Below, piece by piece: positions 28,148-36,500 of a stretch of 64,000 bases of DNA (position 1 is the first letter of the stretch; each line of letters opens with the position of its first letter). A program made the position numbers and the translations under genes. The notes below the pieces were generated by a model. That model saw only the letters and a list, made by a program, of their open reading frames with translations. It made no database searches and was not told the DNA's origin. The stretch is from an uncultured Myxococcales bacterium (GTDB taxonomy: Bacteria > Myxococcota > Myxococcia > Myxococcales > Myxococcaceae), in NCBI GenBank assembly GCA_937980205.1, contig CALJKW010000076.1, positions 310,001 through 374,000 on the forward strand, written 5' to 3'.

Positions 28148-29617
28148 CTACGGTTGAATCGCGAACACCGGCGCGCGGCCGTTGCTGCCCGGGCCCACGG
28201 CGACGAGGCAGCCGTCGGGGCGTACCGCGAGCGCGACGACGCGCACGCCCCGAAGGCGCAGCGAGCGCAGCTTCGTCTGCAGCGTCGCGTCGACCTGGAG
28301 CAGCGCCGTGTCGGTGTTGCCGGCGCCGGCGTCGTACGTGATGTCCGGGTTCGCGAAGTCGCCGTCTGAAGGCGGCGAGCTGACCGTCACCCAGAGACCG
28401 CCGTCGGTGGCGTCGAGGTCGACGCCGTTGGTCTGCGGACCGGTCGTGCCGGTGAGGCACCTCAAGTCGGTCAGCGCTGCCCCGCTCACGCGCGCGAGGT
28501 ACGGCACCGGAGAGGTCTGCGAAGCGCCGGGGCACGCGAAGCCCGCCGGGTTGGTGCCGGCGTCATTCGAGCGCGTCTGGCCGATGATGCGGTTGCCCGG
28601 GGCGACGCGGGTGACGCCGTCGTTGGCCGCTCCGCCGATGCGCCGGGCGCGGACGGTGCAGCTCAGCTCGGTGCAGAGCCCGCCGTCGACGAACTCGACG
28701 TGCATCAGGTCGCTGAACTGCGGGTCGGGGTTGCCGGCGAGGTCGCCGCTGTTGTCGCCGAAGGTCGAACCGAACGGCGAGCCGTCGTCGAGGAAGCCGG
28801 CGCCGGTCTCGGGGCCGTTGCTGCCGATGCAGGCGACGCGGACGCGCAGGCCGCCGTCGGCCTCGGAGCTCACCACCGCGTTCATCAGGTCGGGCGAGTC
28901 GAAGCCGCCCCCGCCGTGCTTGGGGCCGACGTCGAAGCTCGAGTGCGAGTCGGTCGAGCCCGTGAGGTGAATGACCGTGCCCAGCGTGGGGTGCACGAGC
29001 TCGCGCAGGTCGGTGGGCTCGTCGTCGTCGTCGCCGCCGATGCACGTCTGCAGCAGCGGGTCACCGTTCTGCAGCCGGACCTTGAGGAGGAGCACGTCGC
29101 GCGCGCCGTGGTGGTTCGAACACGCGTTGCCGCCCGCGTTCGCGTACCCGGCGACGAGCAGCTCACCGTCGAGCGAGCGGACGGCACGCGTGAGCTGCGC
29201 GCCGGTGCCGTAGCCACGCTGCCACATGATGCGGCCGCTGCCGTCGAGCCGCGTCACGTAGGCGCCGGTGCCTCCGCCGTCGGGAAGGGTCCCGGTGGAG
29301 ATGCCGACGACGATGACCGTGCCGTCGGCGAGGGCGAGCACGTCGTTGAGCTGCGTGGAGATGCCCACGCCGAGGCTCGCGCTCCACGCGCAGTCGCCCG
29401 TCGAGCTCCCTCCGCCGGTGGCGCTGCCGCCGCCGGTCGCGCTGCCGCCGCCGGTGGCGCTCCCTCCGCCGGTGGCGCTGCCGCCGCCGGTCGCGCTGCC
29501 GCCGCCGGTCGCGCTACCGCCGCCGGTGCCGCCGTCGGGCGAGTCTGGGTTTCCACAGTTGCAGCCGCACATCCACAGCAGCATCACCGCGGCAGGCCAC
29601 CACCTCGTCGAGCGCAT
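28148..29617 (-). CDS. Repeat-bearing secreted lipoprotein with propeller-like domain
   Basis: 489 residues. A signal peptide with lipobox (LLWMCGC, Cys17 or Cys19) leads into a linker of seven six-residue GGGSAT/GGGSST units. From about residue 75 the protein is beta-rich with recurrent blade-like phrases (LNDVLALADGTVIVVGISTG, then LTRAVRSLDGELLVAGYA), typical of myxobacterial uncharacterised lipoproteins of the delta-60/SBBP type. Many internal Cys residues suggest disulfides. Predicted location is the outer membrane or cell surface. Function unknown. Convergent with the GST gene. Confidence 0.75.
   Translation of the reverse strand: MRSTRWWPAAVMLLWMCGCNCGNPDSPDGGTGGGSATGGGSATGGGSATGGGSATGGGSATGGGSATGGGSSTGDCAWSASLGVGISTQLNDVLALADGTVIVVGISTGTLPDGGGTGAYVTRLDGSGRIMWQRGYGTGAQLTRAVRSLDGELLVAGYANAGGNACSNHHGARDVLLLKVRLQNGDPLLQTCIGGDDDDEPTDLRELVHPTLGTVIHLTGSTDSHSSFDVGPKHGGGGFDSPDLMNAVVSSEADGGLRVRVACIGSNGPETGAGFLDDGSPFGSTFGDNSGDLAGNPDPQFSDLMHVEFVDGGLCTELSCTVRARRIGGAANDGVTRVAPGNRIIGQTRSNDAGTNPAGFACPGASQTSPVPYLARVSGAALTDLRCLTGTTGPQTNGVDLDATDGGLWVTVSSPPSDGDFANPDITYDAGAGNTDTALLQVDATLQTKLRSLRLRGVRVVALAVRPDGCLVAVGPGSNGRAPVFAIQP
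29399..29524 (-). repeat. 18-base tandem repeat inside the lipoprotein gene
   Basis: Seven in-frame 18-base units encode GGGSAT (the last GGGSST). Unit sequences differ mainly at third positions (GCC/GCT-type changes), so the linker has been both amplified and selected for protein sequence. Copy number could vary between strains. Confidence 0.85.
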
Positions 29618-29729
29618 GGGCGCAACTCATCACGGCCGGAGGCAGTTTCATCGCAGAATCGCGAGCTCTAGCGGGCCCTCGCCCATCAGCTCCAGCGCCG
29701 CGGGGGGCGACCCAACGGGGAGCAAACGA

Positions 29730-31496
29730 CTACGCGTTCGCGCGCGCCTTGAGCCAGAGCAACGGCGCCAGCGCGACGAGCACCTGCGGCACCAGCGTGA
29801 AGCCGTCGGGGTGCAGCCCGAGCGCGGGCAGCTCGACGAACGGCACGGGCAAGAGCGGCAGCACACCGAGCTCCTGCAGGCCGTGCATGGCCTTGCCGAG
29901 CAGCACGACGGCGGTCGCCACCAGCATCACGGTCGACGCGTTGAAGAGCGTCTTCATCGGCAGCTTGAAGCCGACCTTCGTGACGAAGACGACGAGGCCG
30001 CCGACGAGGACGAGGCCTACGGCGGCGCCGTACATGGCGCCTTGGGGTGAGTCTCCGGCGAGGCCCTCGATGAACAGCGCGGTCTCGAAGCTCTCGCGGC
30101 CGACGGCAGTGAAGGCGATCACGAACAGGCCCATCGCCGAGCCGCCGCCGAGCGCGCCGGTCATCTTCTCGCGCAGCTCTCCCATGAACTTGCTCATGTT
30201 GGCGCGCGCGTTCAGCCACAGCGCGGCGTAGAGCAGCATCGCGACGGCGAAGAAGCCGACCAGCGTCTCGACCCACTCGCGGTCCGCGGCGGCGAGCGCC
30301 TCGTGCCCGAGCACGAAGGCGGCGATGCCGGCGACGAGCGCCGAGATCCACCCGGCGTGCACGATGCGCGCGTGCGAGCGGGCGTCCATCTTCTTCAGCA
30401 CCGCGAGCAGCGCGCCGACCACGACGAGCGCCTCGAAGCCCTCGCGCAGCAGGATGAGCATCGCCGCGATGAAGACGCTCCAGAACCCCGAGGCGGCGGA
30501 GCTGCCGGCGGTCTTGTCGAGCAGCTCGAGCAGCGCGCCGGCCTCGGAGCCGAACTCGCCGGTGCCGGCCGCGAGCCGCGTGCGCGTGAACGCCCGCTCG
30601 AGCTGCGCGACGCGCACGGCATCACGCGCGCGCAGCATCGGCTCGATGGGCTCGAGGCCCTCGAGGTACGCGTCGACGATGGCCTGGCGGGCGGCGTCGA
30701 CCTTCCCGTCGTGGTGCAGCGCGATCGCCTTCTCCACGCCGTCACGCGCGGTCCACAGCTGCGCGGCCTTGTCGAGCGGCGGAGGCTTGCGGCGCAGGCA
30801 CGCGACGGCGTCGGCGCCGAACGTCTTGCCCAGCTCGCCGTCGGTCATCGTCGCGAGCTGCTCGAGCGTGGCGCGCGGCGGCTCGCCCTTGCACGGAGGC
30901 TGGCGGAACGTGAACAGGAAGAACGCGACCGCCCACCGCTCGTCGTCCGAGAGCTGCGGGAAGGCCGTCATCGCGGTGCCCTTGAGGCCGAACGTGGTGG
31001 TGTTGAGGGCCTTGAACGGCGTGAGCGTCTCCATGCGCTCGGCGTCGTGGAAGTCGGCGGGCGGCGGCTTGAGCGTCTTCGCGACGTCGGTCTGTGCTCG
31101 GCCATCGGCGCCGTGGCAGACGGCGCACGTCTTGTTCCAGAGGGCCTCGCCGCTCTCGAGGTCGGGTGGCCGCCGCGGCGCCTGGACGACGTGGCCCATC
31201 GCGAAGACCTCTTTCGCGAGCGCGCCGCAGTCGCGCGCGACCGCCTGCGGGTCGTCCTTCGCCTTCACGCGCGCGGCGATCGCCTCGAGGCGCGGGACGA
31301 GCGGAGCGGCCTCGGGGCCGAGCTCCTTCGCCGCCTGGATGGCTTCGTCGGCGAAGCCCGCCTGCTCTTCGAGCTCGGCTTCGTTGTTCGAGGCGACCGC
31401 GGCGGGGTAATCACCCTCGAGGTACTGCAAGAGGCCGGCGAGGCGCGCCCAGGGCGAGACCGCGAGCAGGGTAAGAGTCGTCAGCACATGCAGCAC
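29730..31496 (-). CDS. Cytochrome c-FTR1 fusion iron permease
   Basis: 588 residues from a GTG. A signal peptide is followed by a helical region, then a c-type cytochrome motif CAVCHG near residue 120. The C-terminal half has seven membrane segments with the FTR1 iron-transport motifs REGFE (LLREGFEALVVVGALLAVL) and GRESFE. FTR1 permeases move ferric iron after oxidation of Fe2+; the attached cytochrome probably takes that electron (family knowledge plus inference). A Fur-box-like sequence lies 14 bases upstream of the start, consistent with iron repression. Confidence 0.87.
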   Translation of the reverse strand: MLHVLTTLTLLAVSPWARLAGLLQYLEGDYPAAVASNNEAELEEQAGFADEAIQAAKELGPEAAPLVPRLEAIAARVKAKDDPQAVARDCGALAKEVFAMGHVVQAPRRPPDLESGEALWNKTCAVCHGADGRAQTDVAKTLKPPPADFHDAERMETLTPFKALNTTTFGLKGTAMTAFPQLSDDERWAVAFFLFTFRQPPCKGEPPRATLEQLATMTDGELGKTFGADAVACLRRKPPPLDKAAQLWTARDGVEKAIALHHDGKVDAARQAIVDAYLEGLEPIEPMLRARDAVRVAQLERAFTRTRLAAGTGEFGSEAGALLELLDKTAGSSAASGFWSVFIAAMLILLREGFEALVVVGALLAVLKKMDARSHARIVHAGWISALVAGIAAFVLGHEALAAADREWVETLVGFFAVAMLLYAALWLNARANMSKFMGELREKMTGALGGGSAMGLFVIAFTAVGRESFETALFIEGLAGDSPQGAMYGAAVGLVLVGGLVVFVTKVGFKLPMKTLFNASTVMLVATAVVLLGKAMHGLQELGVLPLLPVPFVELPALGLHPDGFTLVPQVLVALAPLLWLKARANA

Positions 31497-31510
31497 GCGG
31501 ATCTCCTTAG

Positions 31511-31534
31511 TTGATAATGATATTCAGAATCAAA
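31511..31534 (-). promoter_or_regulatory. Fur-box-like operator
   Basis: TTGATAATGATATTCAGAAT plus CAAA lies between the divergent iron permease and lptF. TGATAAT-G-ATATTCA matches the 7-1-7 Fur inverted repeat at 12 of 14 arm positions, and a second overlapping 7-1-7 (TGATATT-C-AGAATCA) is shifted by six bases, the usual overlapping Fur arrangement. It is a rare AT-rich patch in this GC-rich window. Confidence 0.75.
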
Positions 31535-31554
31535 TTGGGCGAGGCGCGGCGCTG

Positions 31555-32646
31555 ATGCTCCAGCGGTACGTGCTCAAGGAGATCGCGCTGCCGGTGCTGG
31601 CCTGGCTCGGGCTGCTCGTCACGCTGATGTGGGTGATGGCGGTGCTGAAGGGCACCGAGGTGCTCTTGGGCTCCGAGGTGACGGCGTGGGACTTCGCGCG
31701 GGTGTCGGCGTTCTTGATGCCGCACTTCGTGGCGCAGGCGGCGCCGATCGCGTTCCTGCTGGGGCTGCTCATCGGCCTGGGGCGGCTGTCCGAGGACAAG
31801 GAGCTGGTCGCGATGCAGTCGTTCGGCGTCGCGCCGCGGCGCTTGTGGGCGGGGCCGATGCTGCTCGCGCTGGGCGTCAGCGTGGTGCTCGCGGTGCTCG
31901 CGTTCGGCCCGCAGCCGCTCGGGCTGCAGGCGGCGCAGCGGCTCGCCGGAGAGATCATCAAGCGCAACCTCGTCGGCGACGTGAAGCCCGGCGTGTTTCA
32001 CAACCAGCTCAACGCGGTGACGCTCTACGTCGAGCACGTCGAGGCGCCGGGCCGGTGGGGCAACGTGATGGTCTACGACGAGCGCGTGCCCGACGCTCCG
32101 GTGCTGCTGATGGCCGCCGGGGGCCATGTCGTCGAGGGGCCCGAGGGCGCGCCGCTGACGCTCGAGCTGAAGGACGGGGCGCTCTACCGCTCGCACGGCG
32201 ACGCCGACGCGCGGGTGCAGTTCGAGACGGCCACGCTCTCGCTCGGAGTCGAGGAGGCCGTCTGGCAGAAGAACCGGTTTCGCGCGGTGCGCGACGAGCT
32301 GACGCCGTTCGAGCTGCTCGCTGCCGCCGGCTCGGAGGACCAGTCGGTGGCGCGGCCGATGGCGGTCGCCGCGCACTGGAAGCTCGGGCAGGTGCTGATG
32401 CCGCTGTCGTTCGCGCTGCTCGGCGTGCCGCTCGGCCTGCGGCGCCGCACCTCGGGGCGCGCGCGCGGAGCCATTCTGACGCTCGGTGGCTACGCGGCGT
32501 TCTACGTGGTCGCGCAGGTGAGCACGTCGCTGGGCGACAAGGGCCGGCTCGCTCCGTTCCTCGCGGGGCAAGCGCCCAACCTGCTGTTCGTGGCGCTGGG
32601 GCTGGTGGCGCTGTGGGTGATGGATCGCCGGGGGCTGGCGCGATGA
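31555..32646 (+). CDS. lptF: LPS export permease LptF
   Basis: 363 residues of the YjgP/YjgQ family. Three N-terminal and three C-terminal membrane helices flank a periplasmic beta-jellyroll domain (about 110-260). Family stretches include LGRLSEDKELVAMQSFGV and LSFALLGVPLGLRRRTSGRA. With LptG and the ATPase LptB (not in this window) it extracts LPS from the inner membrane. The stop overlaps the lptG ATG by 4 bases, the usual pairing. The first member is called LptF by order; the two paralogs are hard to tell apart by eye. Confidence 0.85.
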   Translation: MLQRYVLKEIALPVLAWLGLLVTLMWVMAVLKGTEVLLGSEVTAWDFARVSAFLMPHFVAQAAPIAFLLGLLIGLGRLSEDKELVAMQSFGVAPRRLWAGPMLLALGVSVVLAVLAFGPQPLGLQAAQRLAGEIIKRNLVGDVKPGVFHNQLNAVTLYVEHVEAPGRWGNVMVYDERVPDAPVLLMAAGGHVVEGPEGAPLTLELKDGALYRSHGDADARVQFETATLSLGVEEAVWQKNRFRAVRDELTPFELLAAAGSEDQSVARPMAVAAHWKLGQVLMPLSFALLGVPLGLRRRTSGRARGAILTLGGYAAFYVVAQVSTSLGDKGRLAPFLAGQAPNLLFVALGLVALWVMDRRGLAR

Positions 32647-33719
32647 GCCCGATTCTCACCCGCTACGTGATGCGGCTGTACCTGGGGGCGGTGGCGCTGG
32701 TCGCCGCCTCGGTGCTGCTCGTGTTCCTGGTCATCGACTTCGGAGATCGCCTGAAGCTGTACGTGGGGCACTCTTTCGCCGAGGTGGCCGAGCTCTACGT
32801 GTGCAAGCTGGCCGTCACGCTCGGGCAGTTGATGCCGGCGGCGATGCTGCTGGCGGCCGGCATCGCGCTGACGACGCTGAAGCGGCGCGGCGAGCTCGAT
32901 GCGATGCGCAGCATCGGAATCTCGCCGGCTGCGCTCGTGGCGCCGATGGCGGCGTGCGCGGTGCTGCTCGCGGGCGGCCTGGTCGCCTTCGACGAGCTCG
33001 TTGCGGGGCCGGCCGGCGCGCGCGTCGACCGCCTGATGCTCGAGCGCTTCGGCATCTGGGGCGACTACCGCTACTACTACGGCACGCAGGCGTGGCTGCG
33101 GCACGGCCCGTCGATCTTCCGCGTCTCGCGCGTCGCGGGAAAGGTCCTCGAGGGCGTCACCGTGTTCCGGCTCGGCGAAGGCTTCGCGCTCTCCGAGCGC
33201 GTCGACGCCGACACCATGCAGCCGCGCGCGGGCGGCGGCTTCGAGCTGAAGAACGCGCGCATCCGCGACTACGCGCACGAGCCGCACCTCGTCGTGCAGG
33301 AGCGCGAGGGCACGCGCTTCAACCAGACCGACGCCGACGCCTTCGCGATTCGCCCCGGGCGCCCCGAGCAGATGTCCACCGCCGAGCTGTTCGAGCAGGA
33401 GCGGCTGCGCGCGGCAGCCGGCCTGCCGACGATTCGCTTGAGGCTCGCGCGCCACGGGCGGTACAGCTACCCGCTGCTCGGCGCCGTCGGAGCGCTGCTC
33501 GCGGCGGGCCTCGCGCTGCGGCGCAACCGCAACGCCGTGCTCACCGTCGCGCTCGTCGAGGGCCTCGCGGTGTCGGCGGCGATGTGGGGCGTGCTCGTGG
33601 TCGGGCGGGCGCTGGCGCTGTCCGAGCGGCTGCCGCCGATCGCCGCGGCGTGGGGGCCGGTCATCGCGCTCGGGCTCGCGGGGCTCGTGCTGCTCCGCCG
33701 CATGGAGCGCGCGAGCTGA
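32643..33719 (+). CDS. lptG: LPS export permease LptG
   Basis: 358 residues with the same YjgP/YjgQ layout as its neighbour: N-terminal helices (LTRYVMRLYLGAVALVAASV), LTTLKRRGELDAMRSIGISP coupling region, a periplasmic domain, and C-terminal helices ending in LVLLRRMERAS. It is coupled by ATGA to lptF. Partner of LptF in the LptB2FG transporter. Confidence 0.85.
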   Translation: MSPILTRYVMRLYLGAVALVAASVLLVFLVIDFGDRLKLYVGHSFAEVAELYVCKLAVTLGQLMPAAMLLAAGIALTTLKRRGELDAMRSIGISPAALVAPMAACAVLLAGGLVAFDELVAGPAGARVDRLMLERFGIWGDYRYYYGTQAWLRHGPSIFRVSRVAGKVLEGVTVFRLGEGFALSERVDADTMQPRAGGGFELKNARIRDYAHEPHLVVQEREGTRFNQTDADAFAIRPGRPEQMSTAELFEQERLRAAAGLPTIRLRLARHGRYSYPLLGAVGALLAAGLALRRNRNAVLTVALVEGLAVSAAMWGVLVVGRALALSERLPPIAAAWGPVIALGLAGLVLLRRMERAS

Positions 33720-33738
33720 TGGTAGAGGTGCGCGGCCC

Positions 33739-34692
33739 ATGACCGACGCCCTGCGCACCTTCTACCCGCCCATCGAGCCGTACCGCACCGGCCGGCTCGA
33801 CGTCGGCGACGGCCACTCGCTGTACTTCGAAGAGTCGGGCAACCCGAAGGGCAAGCCGGTCGTCTTCCTGCACGGCGGCCCCGGCAGCGGGACCGAGCCG
33901 CGGCAGCGCCGGTTCTTCGACCCCGCGCACTACCGCATCGTGCTGTTCGACCAGCGCGGCGCGGGCAAGTCGACGCCGTTCGCGTCGCTCGAGAACAACA
34001 CCACGTGGCACCTCGTCGCCGACCTGGAGAAGCTGCGCCAGGAGCTCGGCATCGAGAAGTGGCAGGTGTTCGGCGGCTCGTGGGGCTCGACGCTCGCTCT
34101 GGCGTACGCGGAAGAGCACCCCGACCGAGTCACCGAGCTCGTGCTGCGCGGCATCTTCCTGGTGCGCAAGTCGGAGATCGACTGGTTCTACCAGGGCGGC
34201 TGCAGCGCGCTGTTCCCCGACGCCTGGGAGGACTTCCTTCAGCCGATTCCCGAGGGCGAGCGGGGCGATCTGGTGCGCGCGTACTACCAGCGGCTGGTGA
34301 GCCCCGACCCGGCGGTGCGCCTGCCGGCGGCGCGCGCCTGGAGCGTCTGGGAAGGCCGCACCAGCTACCTGCAGCAGAGCGCGGCGATGATCGCGAAGCA
34401 CGACCAGGAAGACTTCGCGAACGCGTTCGCGCGCATCGAGTGCCACTACTTCATGCACCTGGGCTGGCTCGACGGTGAGCGCAGCCTGCTGAGCAACGTG
34501 CACCGCATCCGCCACATCCCCGCGGTCATCGTGCAGGGGCGCTACGACGTGGTGTGCCCGATGGAGAGCGCGTGGGCGCTGCACCGCGCGTGGCCCGAGG
34601 CGCGGCTCGACATCAGCCCGGCGGCGGGGCACTCGGCGTTCGAGGTGGAGAACGTGCATCGGCTGGTGACGGCGACCGACGGGTTCCGCTGA
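33739..34692 (+). CDS. pip: Prolyl aminopeptidase
   Basis: 317 residues, full family length (S33). Oxyanion HGGPGSGTEP, RIVLFDQRGAGKSTP, nucleophile Ser in FGGSWGSTLAL, Asp in VQGRYDVVCP and His in AAGHSAFE form the alpha/beta-hydrolase triad. It removes N-terminal proline from peptides in the cytoplasm. It lies 19 bases after lptG on the same strand but is functionally unrelated. Confidence 0.9.
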   Translation: MTDALRTFYPPIEPYRTGRLDVGDGHSLYFEESGNPKGKPVVFLHGGPGSGTEPRQRRFFDPAHYRIVLFDQRGAGKSTPFASLENNTTWHLVADLEKLRQELGIEKWQVFGGSWGSTLALAYAEEHPDRVTELVLRGIFLVRKSEIDWFYQGGCSALFPDAWEDFLQPIPEGERGDLVRAYYQRLVSPDPAVRLPAARAWSVWEGRTSYLQQSAAMIAKHDQEDFANAFARIECHYFMHLGWLDGERSLLSNVHRIRHIPAVIVQGRYDVVCPMESAWALHRAWPEARLDISPAAGHSAFEVENVHRLVTATDGFR

Positions 34693-34758
34693 AGTTGCGA
34701 ACGGGCGCCGTCTCGTCGTACGTGACACTCCGACGCAAAGGGGACGTGAAGGTCATTC

Positions 34759-36450
34759 ATGCGTCGCAGCTCCGCCCTCCTGGTTCTCTTTCTTCTCCCG
34801 GTCGCCTGCACGTGCGGCGGTGGTGAGCTGCTGACGTCGGAGACGTCGGTGGCGGACTGCTCCGACAACGTCGACAACGACGGCGACACGCTCGTCGACT
34901 GCAAGGACCCCGACTGCCGCAACGTCGCGCGCTGCGCGAGCGGAGGCACCGGCGGCGGCGGCGCGGGGGGCGCGGGCGGCGGCGGCGGCGAGTGCGGCAC
35001 TCCGGAAGACCGGGCCGGCTGCGCGTGCGCGACCGTCGGCGAGACGCGGCCGTGCTACCGGGGGCCGACCATCACGCGCAACACCGGCACGTGCGTCGAC
35101 GGCACGCAGACCTGCACCGCGTCGACGAGCGGAGAGCTGGGCGCATCGTGGAGCACCTGCTCGGGCGACGTCGTGCCTACGCCGGCGGAGATCTGCACCG
35201 ACACGCTCGACCACGACTGCAACGGAGCGAGCGGCTGCTCGGACGTCGGCTGCTCCACGGACTCGCGGTGCATCCTCGAGTGCGCGCCGGGGCAGACGCG
35301 GCCCTGCTACTCGGGCCCGGCGAACACGTCGGGCGTCGGGGCCTGCCGCGCGGGGGCGCAGGCCTGCAACATGTCGAACCGGTGGGAGGCGGCGTGCACG
35401 GGGCAGGTGACGCCGGTGGGCGAGTCGGCGCTGTGCACGAACAACGTCGACGACGACTGCGACGGCCGCACCGACTGTCAGGACGTGGACTGTCTGTTCA
35501 ACCCGAGCTGCGCGCCGATGCTGTGCACCGCGAACACGACGCGCGCCTGCTACGACGGGCCGCCGGGCACGCAGGGCGTGGCGGCGTGCATGGGCGGCAC
35601 GCAGACGTGCGCCGCCGACGGGCGCAGCTGGGGCACGTGCATGGGGCAGGTGCTGCCGATTCCCGAGGCGGGGCGCTGCAGCGACAACGTCGACAACGAC
35701 TGCAACGGCTCGAGGGACTGCGCGGACCCGGCGTGCGGGACGGCGGCGGCGTGCTGCACGGTGCCCGACGGGGGCCCGGTCGACGGCACGATCTACGCGC
35801 ACTCGGCGACGGACCTGTACGTGGTGAACCCGAACGGCTGGAGCGTCACGCGCGTCGGCGCGTTCCAGAACGGAGATCAGATCACGGACATCGCGGTGAC
35901 GCCGAACGGGAACCTGTACGGCATCTCGTACGACACGCTGTACAGCATCAACAAGACGACGGGGCGCGCGACGCAGGTGGCGATGCTGAACGGCGGCGCG
36001 AACAACGGCATGACGTTCATCGCGCGCGGCGACCTGCTGGCGGCGGACACCGCGGGCGACGTGAAGGTGATCAACCCGTCGAACGGCAACGTGATGCAGC
36101 GCGGGAACTTCGGGTCGAACCTGTCGAGCGCGGGAGACCTGGTCGCGGTCGCGAACGGCACGATGTACGGCGTGTCCTCGACGACGGCCGGCGGCAGCAG
36201 CGCGTCGACGGACAACGTGTTGATCCGCGTGGATCAGAACACCGGCGTGGCGAGCGTGGTGGGGCCCATCGGCTTCGGAGACGTCTGGGGCCTCGCGTAC
36301 GTGAACGCGAAGGTCATCGGGTTCACGACGGCGGGGCAGATTCTGCAGATCGACCCGGCGACGGGCGCGGGCACCCTGCTGGCGACGCGGTCGGTCGTGT
36401 TCTGGGGCGCGGGAATGTCGCCGCTGGTCGAAGCGAATCAGTGTCCGTAA
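34759..36450 (+). CDS. MopE-type repeat surface lipoprotein
   Basis: 563 residues. The signal ends in a lipobox (LLPVACTC). The N-terminal half has four MopE-like metal-binding repeats: CSDNVDNDGDTLVDC, CTDTLDHDCNGASGC, CTNNVDDDCDGRTDC and CSDNVDNDCNGSRDC. They are separated by Cys-rich repeats of the ETRPCYRGP / QTRPCYSGP / TTRACYDGP type. The last 240 residues look like a beta-propeller (AVTPNGNLYGISYDTLYSI). Surface protein in this phylum; Asp-rich loops probably bind Ca2+. Function unknown. ATG is preceded by GAAGG. Confidence 0.85.
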   Translation: MRRSSALLVLFLLPVACTCGGGELLTSETSVADCSDNVDNDGDTLVDCKDPDCRNVARCASGGTGGGGAGGAGGGGGECGTPEDRAGCACATVGETRPCYRGPTITRNTGTCVDGTQTCTASTSGELGASWSTCSGDVVPTPAEICTDTLDHDCNGASGCSDVGCSTDSRCILECAPGQTRPCYSGPANTSGVGACRAGAQACNMSNRWEAACTGQVTPVGESALCTNNVDDDCDGRTDCQDVDCLFNPSCAPMLCTANTTRACYDGPPGTQGVAACMGGTQTCAADGRSWGTCMGQVLPIPEAGRCSDNVDNDCNGSRDCADPACGTAAACCTVPDGGPVDGTIYAHSATDLYVVNPNGWSVTRVGAFQNGDQITDIAVTPNGNLYGISYDTLYSINKTTGRATQVAMLNGGANNGMTFIARGDLLAADTAGDVKVINPSNGNVMQRGNFGSNLSSAGDLVAVANGTMYGVSSTTAGGSSASTDNVLIRVDQNTGVASVVGPIGFGDVWGLAYVNAKVIGFTTAGQILQIDPATGAGTLLATRSVVFWGAGMSPLVEANQCP

Positions 36451-36500
36451 AGCAGTTGAATCTGCCGATCTCGGACGACACAATCGTTCAGGTCTCCAAG

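Noticed and set aside
29399..29524. CRISPR-like array
   Set aside because: Units are contiguous 18-mers without spacers and are in frame in a lipoprotein gene.
36441..36500. GTG at 36441 as ThyX-like start
   Set aside because: It adds 20 residues without similarity and overlaps the previous gene; the ATG at 36501 begins near the conserved region. Not excluded.
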